64,000 nucleotides of DNA. It comes from Proteles cristata cristata. Lineage: Eukaryota; Chordata; Mammalia; Carnivora; Hyaenidae. The notes beneath the pieces were generated by a model. The model saw only the letters and a program-made list of their open reading frames with translations. It was not told the DNA's origin and made no database searches. The stretch covers positions 620,001 through 684,000 of the forward strand of contig JAESUZ010001739.1 of NCBI GenBank assembly GCA_017311185.1, in the 5' to 3' direction. Below, piece by piece: positions 23,544 to 33,591 of this stretch; within the stretch, counting starts at the first letter, position 1, and every line of letters starts with the position of its first letter. The translations under genes and the position numbers were made by a program.

Positions 23544-25063
23544 TTTCTTAAAGGGCTCATACACTCAGACTCACCCACCCCAGGGCCTAGCTGAGGCACC
23601 CAATTGTGTTCAGACTAAAGTGGAGGACCACCTCGGCCTGAGGGACAGATATCTAATTTAATACACACACACTGCTGTGGAACACTCTCTGGGCACAGAA
23701 CTGGCAGGCATCATCTGCCCGTTCTCCCTTTGCCATGCTCCAAAGCACCAATATCTTCCAGAAGGGAGCTTTTACATGTGTCCGCTGCCCTGATTTTTAC
23801 AGCTGCTACCTATAAGATGCCTCTTGATACCTGACTCTAGAGGCCAGGGAAAGCTTATGCTCATGGCCCCTCAAGACCGTATATATTTGAATGTTTTTAA
23901 AAGCTTATCCCTGGGTATCTCTCTTCCAGTCAGCCTGAATCTAGGTGCTAACATTCTCCCTTTTGGGATACTGACAAGTCTTGGCACATCCTCATCTACT
24001 AGGATTGGTTGCTTAGACAAGCACAAAGCTTTGAGAGATGACCAAAAGCTGGAGGAGTGTTGAATGACAAGTTTCATCTGCTACAAGAGGCCACTCCTTA
24101 AAACTGGGAGAGGTGATGGTTTCATCTATTGTGTAGAAACCAACACAGAGAATCAAGCAAGATGAAGAAATGGAAGGAAATGTTCCAACTGAAAGAACTC
24201 GATATAACCTTAGGGGGAAAAAACTTAACAAAATAAAGATAATTTACCTGATAAAATGAGTGTTCAAAGTAATGGTCAGAAATATATTCACCAGACTGGG
24301 AAGAAGAATGGATGAACATAGTAAGAAATTCAACAAAAAGACGGAAACTATAAGAAATATGAAACAGAAGTCACAAAGCTGAAGAATACAATAATTAAAC
24401 TGAAAAAATACACTGGAGGGGTTCAGTAACATCTTAGATGAGGCAGAAGAAAGTATCAGTCAACTATAAGACAAGACAATGGAGCTCATCCAGTCAGAGC
24501 AGCAAAAAGAAAAAAATACGAAAAATGTGAAGATAGTGTAAGGGACTTATAGAATAACATGAGACAGACTAACATACTTATTATAGGGGTCCTAGCAGGA
24601 GAAAACAGAGAAAAGGGGGCAGAAATCTTATTTGAAGAAATAATAGCTTAAAACTACCCTAATCTGGGGAAGAAACACACATCCAGATCCAGGAATCCAA
24701 ATAAGAGGAACTCAAATAGACCTACAATAAGACATATAATTAAAATGTCAAAATTAAAGAAAGACAAGGAGAAGATATCAAAAGCATCAAGAATAAAACA
24801 ACTTGTTACATACAGGAGAACTCCATAAAACTATGGCAGATTTTTCAAAAGAAATTTTACAGGCCAGAGGTAGTGGCATGATATATTCAAAGTGCTTAAA
24901 GAGAAAACTTCCAAAAAAGAATACTCTACCCAGCCAAGTTATCATTCAGAATTGAAGGAGAGATAGTTTCCCAGACAAGCAAAAGTTAAAGGAGCTTATC
25001 ACCACTAAATTGGCATTACAAGAAAAGTTAAAGGGACTTGTCAAGCTGAAAGAAGACAGGATG

Positions 25064-25289
25064 GGGGCGCCTGAGTGGCGCCTCGCTTAAGCATCTGACT
25101 TTCACTTACGTCATGATCTCGCGATTCGTGGGTTCGGGCCCCACGTCCGGCTCTGTGCGACTGCCAGCTCAGAGCCTGGAGCCTGTTTCAGAGTCTGTGA
25201 CTCCCTCTCTCTCTGACTCTCCCCTGCTCGCTCTGTCTCTCTCTCTCTCTCCTAGAAATAAGTAAAACATTAAAAAAAATTAAAAAAAA
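25064..25289 (+). mobile_element. CAN SINE, younger subfamily, sense, with perfect target-site duplication
   Basis: GGGGCGCCTGAGTGGCGCC head, CTGCCAGCTCAGAGCCTGGA body, CTAGAAATAAGTAAAACATT tail. Perfect 14-base flanking repeat AAGAAGACAGGATG at 25050-25063 and 25290-25303. Confidence 0.92.
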
Positions 25290-25467
25290 AAGAAGACAGG
25301 ATGCTAATTATTAGGAAGAACACATATGAATGAATAAATCTCGCTTGAAAAGTAAATATGTAGTAGAAGTAGTGGCTTCATTACTTATAAAGATAGGATT
25401 AAAATTCAAGGAAAAATAGTAAAAATAACTATGATTACAATAATTAGTTAAGCGATAGATAAGAGAC

Positions 25468-25646
25468 GGGGCACCTGGGTGGCTGTCGGTTAAACGTCCA
25501 ACTTTGGTTCAGGTCATGATCTCATGGTTCACGGGTTCGAGACTGGAGGCCTGGAGCCTGTTTCAGATTCTGTGTCTCCCTCTCTCTCTCTGACCCTCCC
25601 TTGCTCATGCTCTCTCTCTCTCAGAAATAAATTTTTTTAAAAAAAG
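25468..25646 (+). mobile_element. CAN SINE, sense
   Basis: GGGGCACCTGGGTGGCTG head with a small deletion in the A-box region, TTCACGGGTTCGAGACTGG, CT-rich stretch, AAATAAATTTTTTTAAAA tail. The next SINE begins immediately after it. Confidence 0.85.
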
Positions 25647-25654
25647 TTTTAAGA

Positions 25655-25838
25655 GAGAGCCTGGGTGGCTCAGTTGGTGGGGTGTCTGAATCTTGAATTT
25701 GGCTTAAGTTAGTAACACTGAGCCCCATGTCAGGCTCCTCACTGGGCATGAAGACTGCTTAATATTTTCTCTCTCCTTCTCCCTCTACCACCTGCCCACA
25801 CTTACTCATGCTCTCTTTCTCTCAAAAAAAAAAAAAAA
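25655..25838 (+). mobile_element. CAN SINE, sense, old, adjoining the previous SINE
   Basis: Starts at GAGCCTGGGTGGCTCAGTTG, has the older-type body (TCCTCACTGGGCATGAAGAC) and a 15-A tail. Divergent, so older than its neighbours. Confidence 0.8.
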
Positions 25839-26099
25839 TGAGATATACAAGATGTAAAATGTACACAAAATACATAAATTGAGGGAGGAGAAATTAAAAC
25901 TGTTCAGCATTAAATGGAATCAAGCTTAAGTTGCTATCAATTTAAAATAGACTGTTATATTTAAATTGTTATATATAGGCCTAATGGTAACCACAAAGCA
26001 AAACCTAAATACACAAAAGATAAAGAGAAAGGAATCTAAGCCTACCACTAAAAAAAGTCATGAAATCACAAAGAAAGAGAGCAAGAGAAGAGAGGAACT

Positions 26100-26337
26100 G
26101 GGGTGCCTTGGTGGCTCAGTTGGTTAAGCGTCTGACTTCATCTCAGGTCATGATGTTGCAATTCATGAGTTTGAACCCCAGATTGGGCTCTGTGCTGACA
26201 GGTCATAGCCTGGAGCCTGCTTAGGATTCTGTGTCTCCCTCTCTCTTTGCCCCTCTCTGACTCATTCTTGCTCCCTCTCTCTCTCTCAAAAATAAATAAA
26301 TGTTAAAAGCTTTTAAAAAAAAATAGAAGAAAAGAAC
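26100..26337 (+). mobile_element. CAN SINE, sense, with perfect target-site duplication
   Basis: GGGGTGCCTTGGTGGCTCAG head through the AAATAAATAAATGTTAAAAG tail. Perfect 11-base repeat AGAGAGGAACT at 26089-26099 and 26338-26348. Inserted near the L1-A ORF2 start. Confidence 0.9.
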
Positions 26338-26481
26338 AGAGAGGAACTACAAAAACAGCTAGAAAAACAATAACCAAAAGGTCAATAAGCACGTATCTAT
26401 CCGTAATTACTTTAAATGTAAGTGGACCAATTTTCCAACCAAAAGACAAAGAGTGGCTGAGTTGATTAAAAAACAAACTCA

Positions 26482-26708
26482 GGGGCGCCTGGGTGGCTTA
26501 GTCGGTTAAGCGTCCGACTTTCGCTTAGGTCATGATCTCGCGGTTCGTGGGTTCGAGCCCCGCGTCGGGCTCTGTGCTGACTGCCAGCTCAGAGCCTGGA
26601 GCCTGTTTCAGTCTGTGACTCCCTCTCTCTCTGACCCTCCCCTGCTCACGCTGTCTCTCTCTCTCTCTCTCTCTCCTAGAAATAAATAAAAATAAAAAAT
26701 AAACAAAC
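26482..26708 (+). mobile_element. CAN SINE, younger subfamily, sense, with perfect target-site duplication
   Basis: GGGGCGCCTGGGTGGCTTAG head. The A box (TGGCTTAGTCGG) and B box (GGTTCGAGCCC) of the internal Pol III promoter are both intact. Body CTGCCAGCTCAGAGCC; tail CCTAGAAATAAATAAAA. Perfect 11-base repeat AAACAAACTCA at 26471-26481 and 26709-26719. Inserted in the L1-A ORF2 endonuclease region. Confidence 0.93.
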
Positions 26709-27165
26709 AAACAAACTCATATATGCTGCCTATAAAAGACACACTTTAGATGTATGGACACACACACACACACACACTGAAAGTGAAGAGTTGAACAAAG
26801 ATATTCCATACAAATGGAAACCAAAAGAAAACTAAGGTAGCTATACTTATATCAGGATAACACAGACTTTAAAACAAAGACTGTAATTATGGTACTGGCG
26901 CAACAACAGACACATAGATCCATGGAACTGAATAGAGAACCCGAAAATGGACTTTCATTTTTGACAAAGCAGGAAAGAATCTCCAATGGAAAAAAGACAG
27001 CTCCTTCAGCAAATGGTGTTGGGAAAAGTGGACAGTGACATGCAGAAGAATGAAACTGGACCACTTCTTACATCATACACAAAAATAAATTCGAAATGGG
27101 TGAAAGACTTAAACATAAGACGAAACCGTTAAAATCATGCAGGAGAAAACAGGCAACAACTACTT

Positions 27166-28964
27166 TTTTTTCCCCCTTTCATAGTTTATTGTCATCTGGA
27201 TTCCATTTAACACCCAGTGCTCATCCTCACAAGTGCCTTCCTCCTTACCCATTACCCCCTTCCCCTCTCCCCCCCCCCCCATCAACCCTCAGTTTGTTCT
27301 CGGCATGCAAGAGTCTTTCATGGTTTGCCTCTCTCCCTCTCCCCAACTATTTTTCCCCTTCTCCCCCATGATCCTCCATTAAGTTTCTCCTAATCCTCCT
27401 AAATGTGGAAGCATACGGTATCTGTCGTTCTCTACCTGACTTATTTCACTCAGCATAACACCCTCAAGTTCCATCCATGTTGCTACACATGGCCAGATTT
27501 GTTTCTCATTGCCATGTAGTATTCCATGGTATAGATAAACCACATCTTCTTGATCCATTCGTCCGTTGATGGACACATAGGCTCTTTCCATGATTTGGCC
27601 ATTGTTGAGAGTGCTGCTAAGAACATTGGGGTACATATGCCCCTATGCATCAGCACTCCTGTATCCCCTGGGTAAATTCCTAGCAGTGCTATTGCTGCGG
27701 CATAGGGCAGTTATATTGTTAATTTTTTGAGGAACCTCCACACTGTTTTCCAGAGTGGTTGTACAAATTTACATTCTCACCAACAGTGTAGGAGGGTGCC
27801 CGTTTCTCCACATCCTCGCCAGCATCTAGAGTCTCCTGATTTGTTCATTTTAGCCATTCTGACCAGTGCAAAGTGGCATCTCGGTGTGGTTTTGATCTGC
27901 ATTTCCCTGATGATGAGGGATGCTGAGCATCGTTTCATGTGTCTGTTGGCCATCTGGATGTCCTCTTTGGAGAAGCATCTGTTCAGGTCTTCTGCCCATC
28001 TCTTCATTGGATTATTTGTTTTTCGGGTGTGGAGTTTGGTGAGTTCCTTATAGATTTTGGATACTAGCCCTTTATCTGATATGTCATTTGCAACTTTCTT
28101 TTCCCGTTCTGTCAGTTGCCTATTAGTTTTATCGATTATTTCCCTTGCAGTGCAGAAGCTTTTTATCTTGATTAGGTCCCAATAGTTTATTTTTGCTCTT
28201 GATTCCCTTGACTTTGGAAATATGTCTAGTAAGAAATTGCTGTGGTTGAAGTCAAGGAGGTTGTTTCCTGCCTTCTTCTCTAGGGTTTTGATAGTTTCTA
28301 GTCTCACATTCAGGTCCTTCATCCATTTAATTCATCACAACTATTTTTAAGCCCCATAGACTTTGTAGCAATAGTTTCTCTGATGTCTTCCATGCCTTTT
28401 TCAAGCCCAATGATTAGTTTTATGACTATTGTTCTAAATTCTTGTTCAGTTATGTTTCTTATATCTGTTTTGAGCAGTTCTTTAGCTGTGAATTCTTCCT
28501 GGAATTTCTTTGGAGGAGAGCCCTTCCATTTCGTCATTTTGGTTAGTTTTCTATCTCTCGTTAGTTTTAAAAGTGTGTTATGCACTCTGCACCTGAGAGT
28601 ACTACTGTATTAAAGAAGGCTCTTTGACTGTCCAGGGCCTGTCCATTCAGGAAGTCTTCTTTTAATGTTGTCTCTTGGTCTCTCTTGTTGTTTGGTTATT
28701 TTTTTCCCTATTATTTTATTTATTTTATTTCGTATTTGGGACTCCACCATGTGTACTTTGGCTTGTTTCTTGAGGTAGCCTTGAGGTGATTTGACTAGCA
28801 AACGTCTTCTAAACTTCAAATTTTCAGTATTGGATGAGACACGGCATTCATGTTTATCTATCTCCCAAGGCTCCAGTAAAGAGTCTTAAGACATACAGTG
28901 AATCCTTTTAATTAATCAGTTTTCCTACAGCGTGCATGTCATGGTGAGGTGACGCACGGGCTGG
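27166..28964 (-). mobile_element. L1-C: antisense L1 with a large internal deletion, nested in L1-B
   Basis: Reading the reverse strand, the element starts in the 5'UTR/ORF1 leader, enters ORF1 (KMTKWKGSPPKKFQEEFTAK ... KNSCDELNG) and at about 28345 jumps directly into the ORF2 C-terminal part ([20 protein letters not shown]). It then runs to the 3' end and a short poly(A). The 3' part of ORF1 and most of ORF2, several kb, are absent. Flanking repeat CAGGCAACAACTACTT (27150-27165) / AAGGCAACAACTTCTT (28965-28980). Confidence 0.85.
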
Positions 28965-30018
28965 AAGGCAACAACTTCTTTACCTTGGCCACAACAACTT
29001 CTTATTTGACATGTCTCTGGAGGCAAGGGAAATAAAAGCAAAAATCAACTATTGATACCTCATCAAAATAAAAATTTCTGTGCAGCAAATGAAACAATCA
29101 ACAAAATTAAAAGGCAACTGAAGGAATGGGAGAAGATATTTGCAAATGATATATCAGAAAAAGGATTAGTACCCAAAATCTATAAAGAATATACCAAATT
29201 CAACACCCCAAAAACAAATAATCCAGTGAAGAAATGGGCAAAAGACATGCATAGACACTTTTCCAAAAAAGACATCCAGATGGCCAACCAACACATGAAA
29301 AGACGCTCAGGATAACTCATCATCAGAGAAATACAAATCCAAACCACAGTGAGACACCACCTCACACCAGTAAGAATGGCTAAAATGTACAACTCAGGAA
29401 ACAACAGATGTTGGTGAGGATGCAGAGAAAGGGAAACCCTTTTGCCTTGTTGATGGGAATGCAAACTGGTGTAGCCACTCTGGAAAACAGTATGGAGGTT
29501 CCTCAAAAAATTCAAAATAGAACTATCCTATGACCCAGAAACTGCACTAGTAGGTATTTATCAAAAAAATTCTTAAAGGCTGATTCAAAGAGGCACAGGC
29601 ACCCCAATGTTTAATAGCAGGACTATCAACAATAGCCAAGTTATGGAAAGAGTCCATAACTGAGGAATGGATAAAGAAGATGTGGGTATATATATGTATA
29701 TACGTATATATACACAATGGAATATTATTCAGTGATCCAAAAGAATGAAATTTTGCCATTTGCAACAATGTCGATAGAAATAGAGTGTGAGCAAAATAAG
29801 CCAGTCAGAGAAAGACAAATATCATATTATTTCACTCATGTGGAATTTAAGAAACAAAACAAATGAACATAGGGGAAGGGAGGCAAAAATAAGATAAAAA
29901 CAGAGGGGGAGACAAACCATAAGAGACTGTGTAATACAGAGTACAAATTGAGGGTTGTTGGAGGGGAGGCAGGTAGAGGTATGGGCTGGATGGGTGATGG
30001 GCATTAAAGAGGGCACAT

Positions 30019-30241
30019 GGGGTGCCTGGGTGGCTTAGTCGGTTAAGCGTCCGACTTTCGCTTGGGTCATGATCTTGCGGTTCGTGGGTTCGAGCCCCGC
30101 GTCGGGCTCTGTACTGACTGCCAGCTCAGAGCCTGGAGCCTGCTTCAGTCTGTGACTCCCTCTCTCTCTGACCCTCCCCTGCTCACGCTGTCTCTCTCTC
30201 TCCTAGAAATAAATAAAACATTAAAAAAATTAAAAAAAAAA
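30019..30241 (+). mobile_element. CAN SINE, younger subfamily, sense, in the L1-B 3'UTR
   Basis: GGGGTGCCTGGGTGGCTTAG head, intact B box GGTTCGAGCCC, CTGCCAGCTCAGAGCC body, CCTAGAAATAAATAAAACAT tail. Flanking TAAAGAGGGCAC on both sides (30005-30016 and 30242-30253). Confidence 0.92.
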
Positions 30242-31138
30242 TAAAGAGGGCACTTGTTGGGATGAGCACTGTATGTTGTATGTAAGTGATGAATCACTGG
30301 CTTCTATTCTTGAAACCAATACTCGCTGTATGTTAACTAACTTGAATTTAAATAAATTAATTTTTTTAAAAAAGACTGTATTAAGAGACAAAGAAGGGTA
30401 TTACATAATGATAAAGTGATCAATTTAAGAACAGGATATAACATTAGTAAATATCTATGCACCCAACATAGAGGCACCTATGCTGGAGCAAGTATTCCCA
30501 GATCTAAAGGAAGAAATCACAGTATGATAATAAGGGACTTGAATACCCTACCTTTATCAACTAATAAATCATCTAGGCAGAAAATCAATAAGGAAAAATC
30601 AGACTTTAATGACAGATCACATGATCTTAATAGATATACACAGAATATTCCACCCAAAAGCAGAAGAACACACATTTTCCTCAAGCGCACATGGAACACT
30701 TTTTGAGATAGATCACGTTAGGCCACAAAACAAGCATTAATAAATTTAAGAGCACTGAAATCATACCAAGCATCTTTTCTGACCACAGTGGTATGAAACT
30801 AGAAATTAATTACACACAAAAAAACAGGAAACTTCACAAATATGTGGAGATTAAACATGTGACTGAATAACAAGTGAGTCAAAGAATAAATCCAAATAGA
30901 AATCAAGAAATAATTCAAAACAAATGAAAACAGGTATGTAACATATCAAAATCAATGGGATACAGCAAAATCAGATCTAAAAGTGAAATTTATCACAATA
31001 AAAGCCTACCTTAAGAAACAAGAAAAGTCTCAAATAAACAAATTAACTTTACACCTCAAGAAACTAGAAAAAGAAAAAGCTAGTAGAAGGAAGGAAATAG
31101 CAAGATTAGAGCAGAAATAAATGAAATAGAGACTAAAA

Positions 31139-31337
31139 GTGTGCCTGGATGGCTCATTCAGTTAAGCATCCAGCTTTCGCTCTGGTCATGATCTCATAGT
31201 CCATGAGTTTGAGCCCTACATCAGGCTCTGTGCCAACAGCTCAGAGTCTGGAGTTTGCTTTGGATTCTGTGTCTCCCTCTCCCTCTGCCCCTCACCTGCT
31301 CACACTTTGTCTCTCTCTCAAAAACATTAAAAATTTT
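31139..31337 (+). mobile_element. CAN SINE, sense, with perfect target-site duplication
   Basis: GTGTGCCTGGATGGCTCATT head, TCTCAAAAACATTAAAAATT tail. Perfect 15-base repeat AAATAGAGACTAAAA at 31124-31138 and 31338-31352, in L1-A ORF2. Confidence 0.9.
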
Positions 31338-31395
31338 AAATAGAGACTAAAAAGGCAATAGAAAAGATCGATGAAAGAGCTAGTTCTTGAATTGA

Positions 31396-31685
31396 TTTTG
31401 AGAACAATCTACCTGAACATCATAGAAAACTAATGTGAAATGATGGAGATACCTAAGAACAGAGCAAACATTTTACAATTCACCTGCAATTCAAAGTTTA
31501 CTATATAATACAAATAAAAGTACTGAAAAACTGCAGTATATCAAAAACCACAAAGACTGCATCACATTTTCAAAAGTTCAAATTAAAGGTGCCTATAGGC
31601 CTATTATTCAGTGAACACTTCAGGATTGATGCAAGAAAATTAACAAAACTGCCTCTTGTTGTTAGTAGCAGCATTTAAAATATAA
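31396..31685. other. short unique-looking spacer between L1-A and L1-D
   Basis: No gene or recognisable repeat. AT-rich; the last bases (AAATATAAC) may be the left target-site copy of L1-D. Confidence 0.5.
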
Positions 31686-32074
31686 CGTCCTGGAGGTGGC
31701 AAGATGACAGAGAAGTAGGGAGTTCCGTACTTCCCGCCTGTATCACTCAAAGAAGGGCTGAAGCCAAAGGACTCTGAACTGTAAGAGTCTGGTAGGAAAA
31801 GAGACAGAATCCACTAAGACAACAGCCTCATAGGTGCATGATTGTGAACTGGGGAAGATAAAAACTGGCCAGGATGCAGAAGCACGGAGGGGAGGGAGCA
31901 GAGACAAAGGGAAGAAAAAGAGCAGCTGGGGAACTGTAAGAACTGTACCTGGAGAAGAGAAAGCCTCAGACCGGGATGGAGAAGGATCCCATCATCCCAC
32001 ATCTAACTGCAGGGCTTTCGGAGAGAGATCCCATCGCTAACTGCGAAGTTTTCTTTGGGCTGGGTGCCCCGGTC

Positions 32075-32290
32075 CCAGAAATTCCCTCTGGGATAGATGG
32101 TACACAAGGGACGCGGTTGACATCAGGAGGAACCGGTCCCCTGCCTGGTCCCCTGCTTGGTCCCCTGCTTGGAGGGTCCTGGGCTCCAGAAGCTCCCTCC
32201 TGGATAGGCAGTATGCAAGGGACACAGTCGGCATCAGGAGGAACCAGTCCCCTTCTTGGTCCCCTGCTTGGACCTCTGCTATGAAGTGCC
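32075..32290 (+). repeat. tandem ~111-base units in the L1-D 5'UTR
   Basis: CCAGAAATTCCCTCTGGGAT at 32075 and CCAGAAGCTCCCTCCTGGAT at 32186 open two copies that both continue through CATCAGGAGGAACC and GTCCCCTGCTTGG. The first copy also holds three short CTGGTCCC/TTGGTCCC units. The units are GC-rich compared with the rest of the element. Confidence 0.8.
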
Positions 32291-33211
32291 CCGGCTTGCA
32301 AGATTACATTTCAGGCAGTATCATTAATGCACAGGGAGTAAGAGATTGAAACGCGGCTCGATGTGAGACAGAGAGCACAGCCCACCTTGGCTGCGCCCAC
32401 AGCATGGTGAGATCAGACCCAAAGGAGTGTTTTGGAACACCTGGTTTTGAGAAGAGACTGGGAGATCGCAATTTTTCTCCCCTCAACCACCAAGGCAGGG
32501 CCTCAGAAAGGGGCCCGAGAGACCCACAGTGTAGGCGAGACCCATGAACATCACACCACGTTTATCTGTGCTGGGTAACTGCTTTGTTACTGGAACCCAG
32601 AGAGATGCTGTGAAAACAGACAGCTCCTCCCCCAAGACCAGCACTGACACATTGCCATGATTAACTCTAGATCAGTTATTGCTATTCAGATATATTCTCC
32701 CTTATCTTATTCTTATCTCTCCCCTCCTCTGGACGGGTTATTCGGGGTATAGGTTTGTTTAAACAGGCAATCCATTCTCTTGATGCATGTTCAACACCTC
32801 TTTTGTTATCTTCCTTTCTCTCTCTCTGAAATAATCAGACTATACAGTTTCTCAGGGTAACATTATCTTCAGTTTTTTCCCCTCCTCACCCCCTGCTATA
32901 TTCTCCTTTTTCTCTCTCTGAATTAAGCCTGTTAGTCTCTCTGCCTAGTCAATGTTCAATCTCTCTTTCTTCCCACCCCTGTCATTTATCTCTTTGTATA
33001 TGCTCTTCCATCAGTACTGCCTCCACCCTGCTCTTTATTTGTAGCTGGGATTTCTAGTTTTAGGCTTTTAGACTGTCCTTTACCTTTTGTTCTTCTAGTT
33101 TTGTGTGCTTTTTATTTTTCTGTTTGCTTGTTTGTTTGATTTGTTTGTGCGTTTGCATGCTTTTGCTTCCTGTTTGTCTGTCTGTCTGTTTTCCTTTCCA
33201 GAGCTACCTCA

Positions 33212-33545
33212 ATCTTCTGCACGACACATCATAGTGAAACTGGCTAAATATAAGAACAAAGAGAGAATTCTGAAAGCAGCTAGGGAGAAAAGGGCTCTAA
33301 CATGCAAAGGGGGACCTATCAGAGTGGTGACAGACCTATCTACTGAAACTTGGCAGGCCAGAAAGGAATGGCAGGAGATCTTCAATGTGATGAACAGAAA
33401 AAACATGCAGCCAAGAATCCTCTATCCAGCAAGCCTGTCATTCAGAATAGAAGGAGAGATGAAGGTTTTCCCAAACAAACAAAAATTGAAGGAATTCATC
33501 ACTACTAAACCAACCCTGCAAGAAATCCTAAGAAGGACTCTATGA
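33212..33545 (+). pseudogene. L1-D ORF1 remnant (C-terminal part only)
   Basis: The frame ending at 33545 retains the C-terminal part of L1 ORF1p: AKYKNKERILKAAREKRALT, then VVTDLSTETWQARKEWQEIF, then FPNKQKLKEF. ORF1p is the RNA-binding chaperone of L1. The coiled-coil region and the first part of the RNA-binding domain are gone: T-rich 5'UTR sequence (TTTCCAGAGCTACCTC) runs directly into TCTTCTGCACGACAC. The open frame extending upstream to 33105 is 5'UTR sequence, not protein. Confidence 0.85.
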
Positions 33546-33591
33546 GAGAAATGTTTAAAGGAACACAAAGTACAGAGACACCACTACAAGC

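Larger units (their letters stand above)
26886..30370 (+). mobile_element. L1-B: 5'-truncated sense L1 nested in the endonuclease region of L1-A
   Basis: Starts in the ORF2 C-terminal part (TTATGGTACTGGCGCAACAA) and runs to an L1 3' end with an AT-rich tail (AAATAAATTAATTTTTTTAAA). It is flanked by AAAGACTGTA at 26876-26885 and 30371-30380, after which the L1-A endonuclease sequence resumes in order. It contains antisense L1-C (27166-28964) and a SINE (30019-30241). The ORF2 remnant carries stops and frameshifts. Confidence 0.85.
21251..31395 (+). mobile_element. L1-A: old sense LINE-1, heavily interrupted (host of nested insertions)
   Basis: Begins with an L1 5'UTR opening (CAAGATGGTGACTAGAAGAT, a YY1-like context). 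The 5'UTR resumes at 22455-22551, 22760-22795 and 23553-24110. A decayed ORF1 lies at about 24140-25049 (Pro/Lys-rich C-terminal region CTACCCAGCCAAGTTATCAT). ORF2 begins near 26400 (ACTTTAAATGTAAGTGGACC). The endonuclease region breaks at 26885 and resumes at 30371, ending in decayed reverse-transcriptase sequence near 31395. The interruptions are L1-J (21541-22442), SINEs, L1-H (22796-23543) and L1-B (26886-30370). Its own sequence is only about half of the span. No intact frame, so it cannot be mobile. Confidence 0.85.

Noticed and set aside
25064..25838. Three successive similar units considered as a possible tandem or CRISPR-like array
   Set aside because: Each is an independent CAN SINE with its own tail, different age and, for the first, its own target duplication.
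26886..26900. Internal deletion in L1-A joining endonuclease to the ORF2 C-terminus
   Set aside because: The missing L1-A sequence resumes at 30371 behind a target duplication, so this is the edge of a nested insertion.
31976..32284. 102-codon open frame with internal repeats (LLGPLLGPLLG-like)
   Set aside because: The repetition comes from the tandem 5'UTR units of L1-D; this part of L1 is promoter, not protein.
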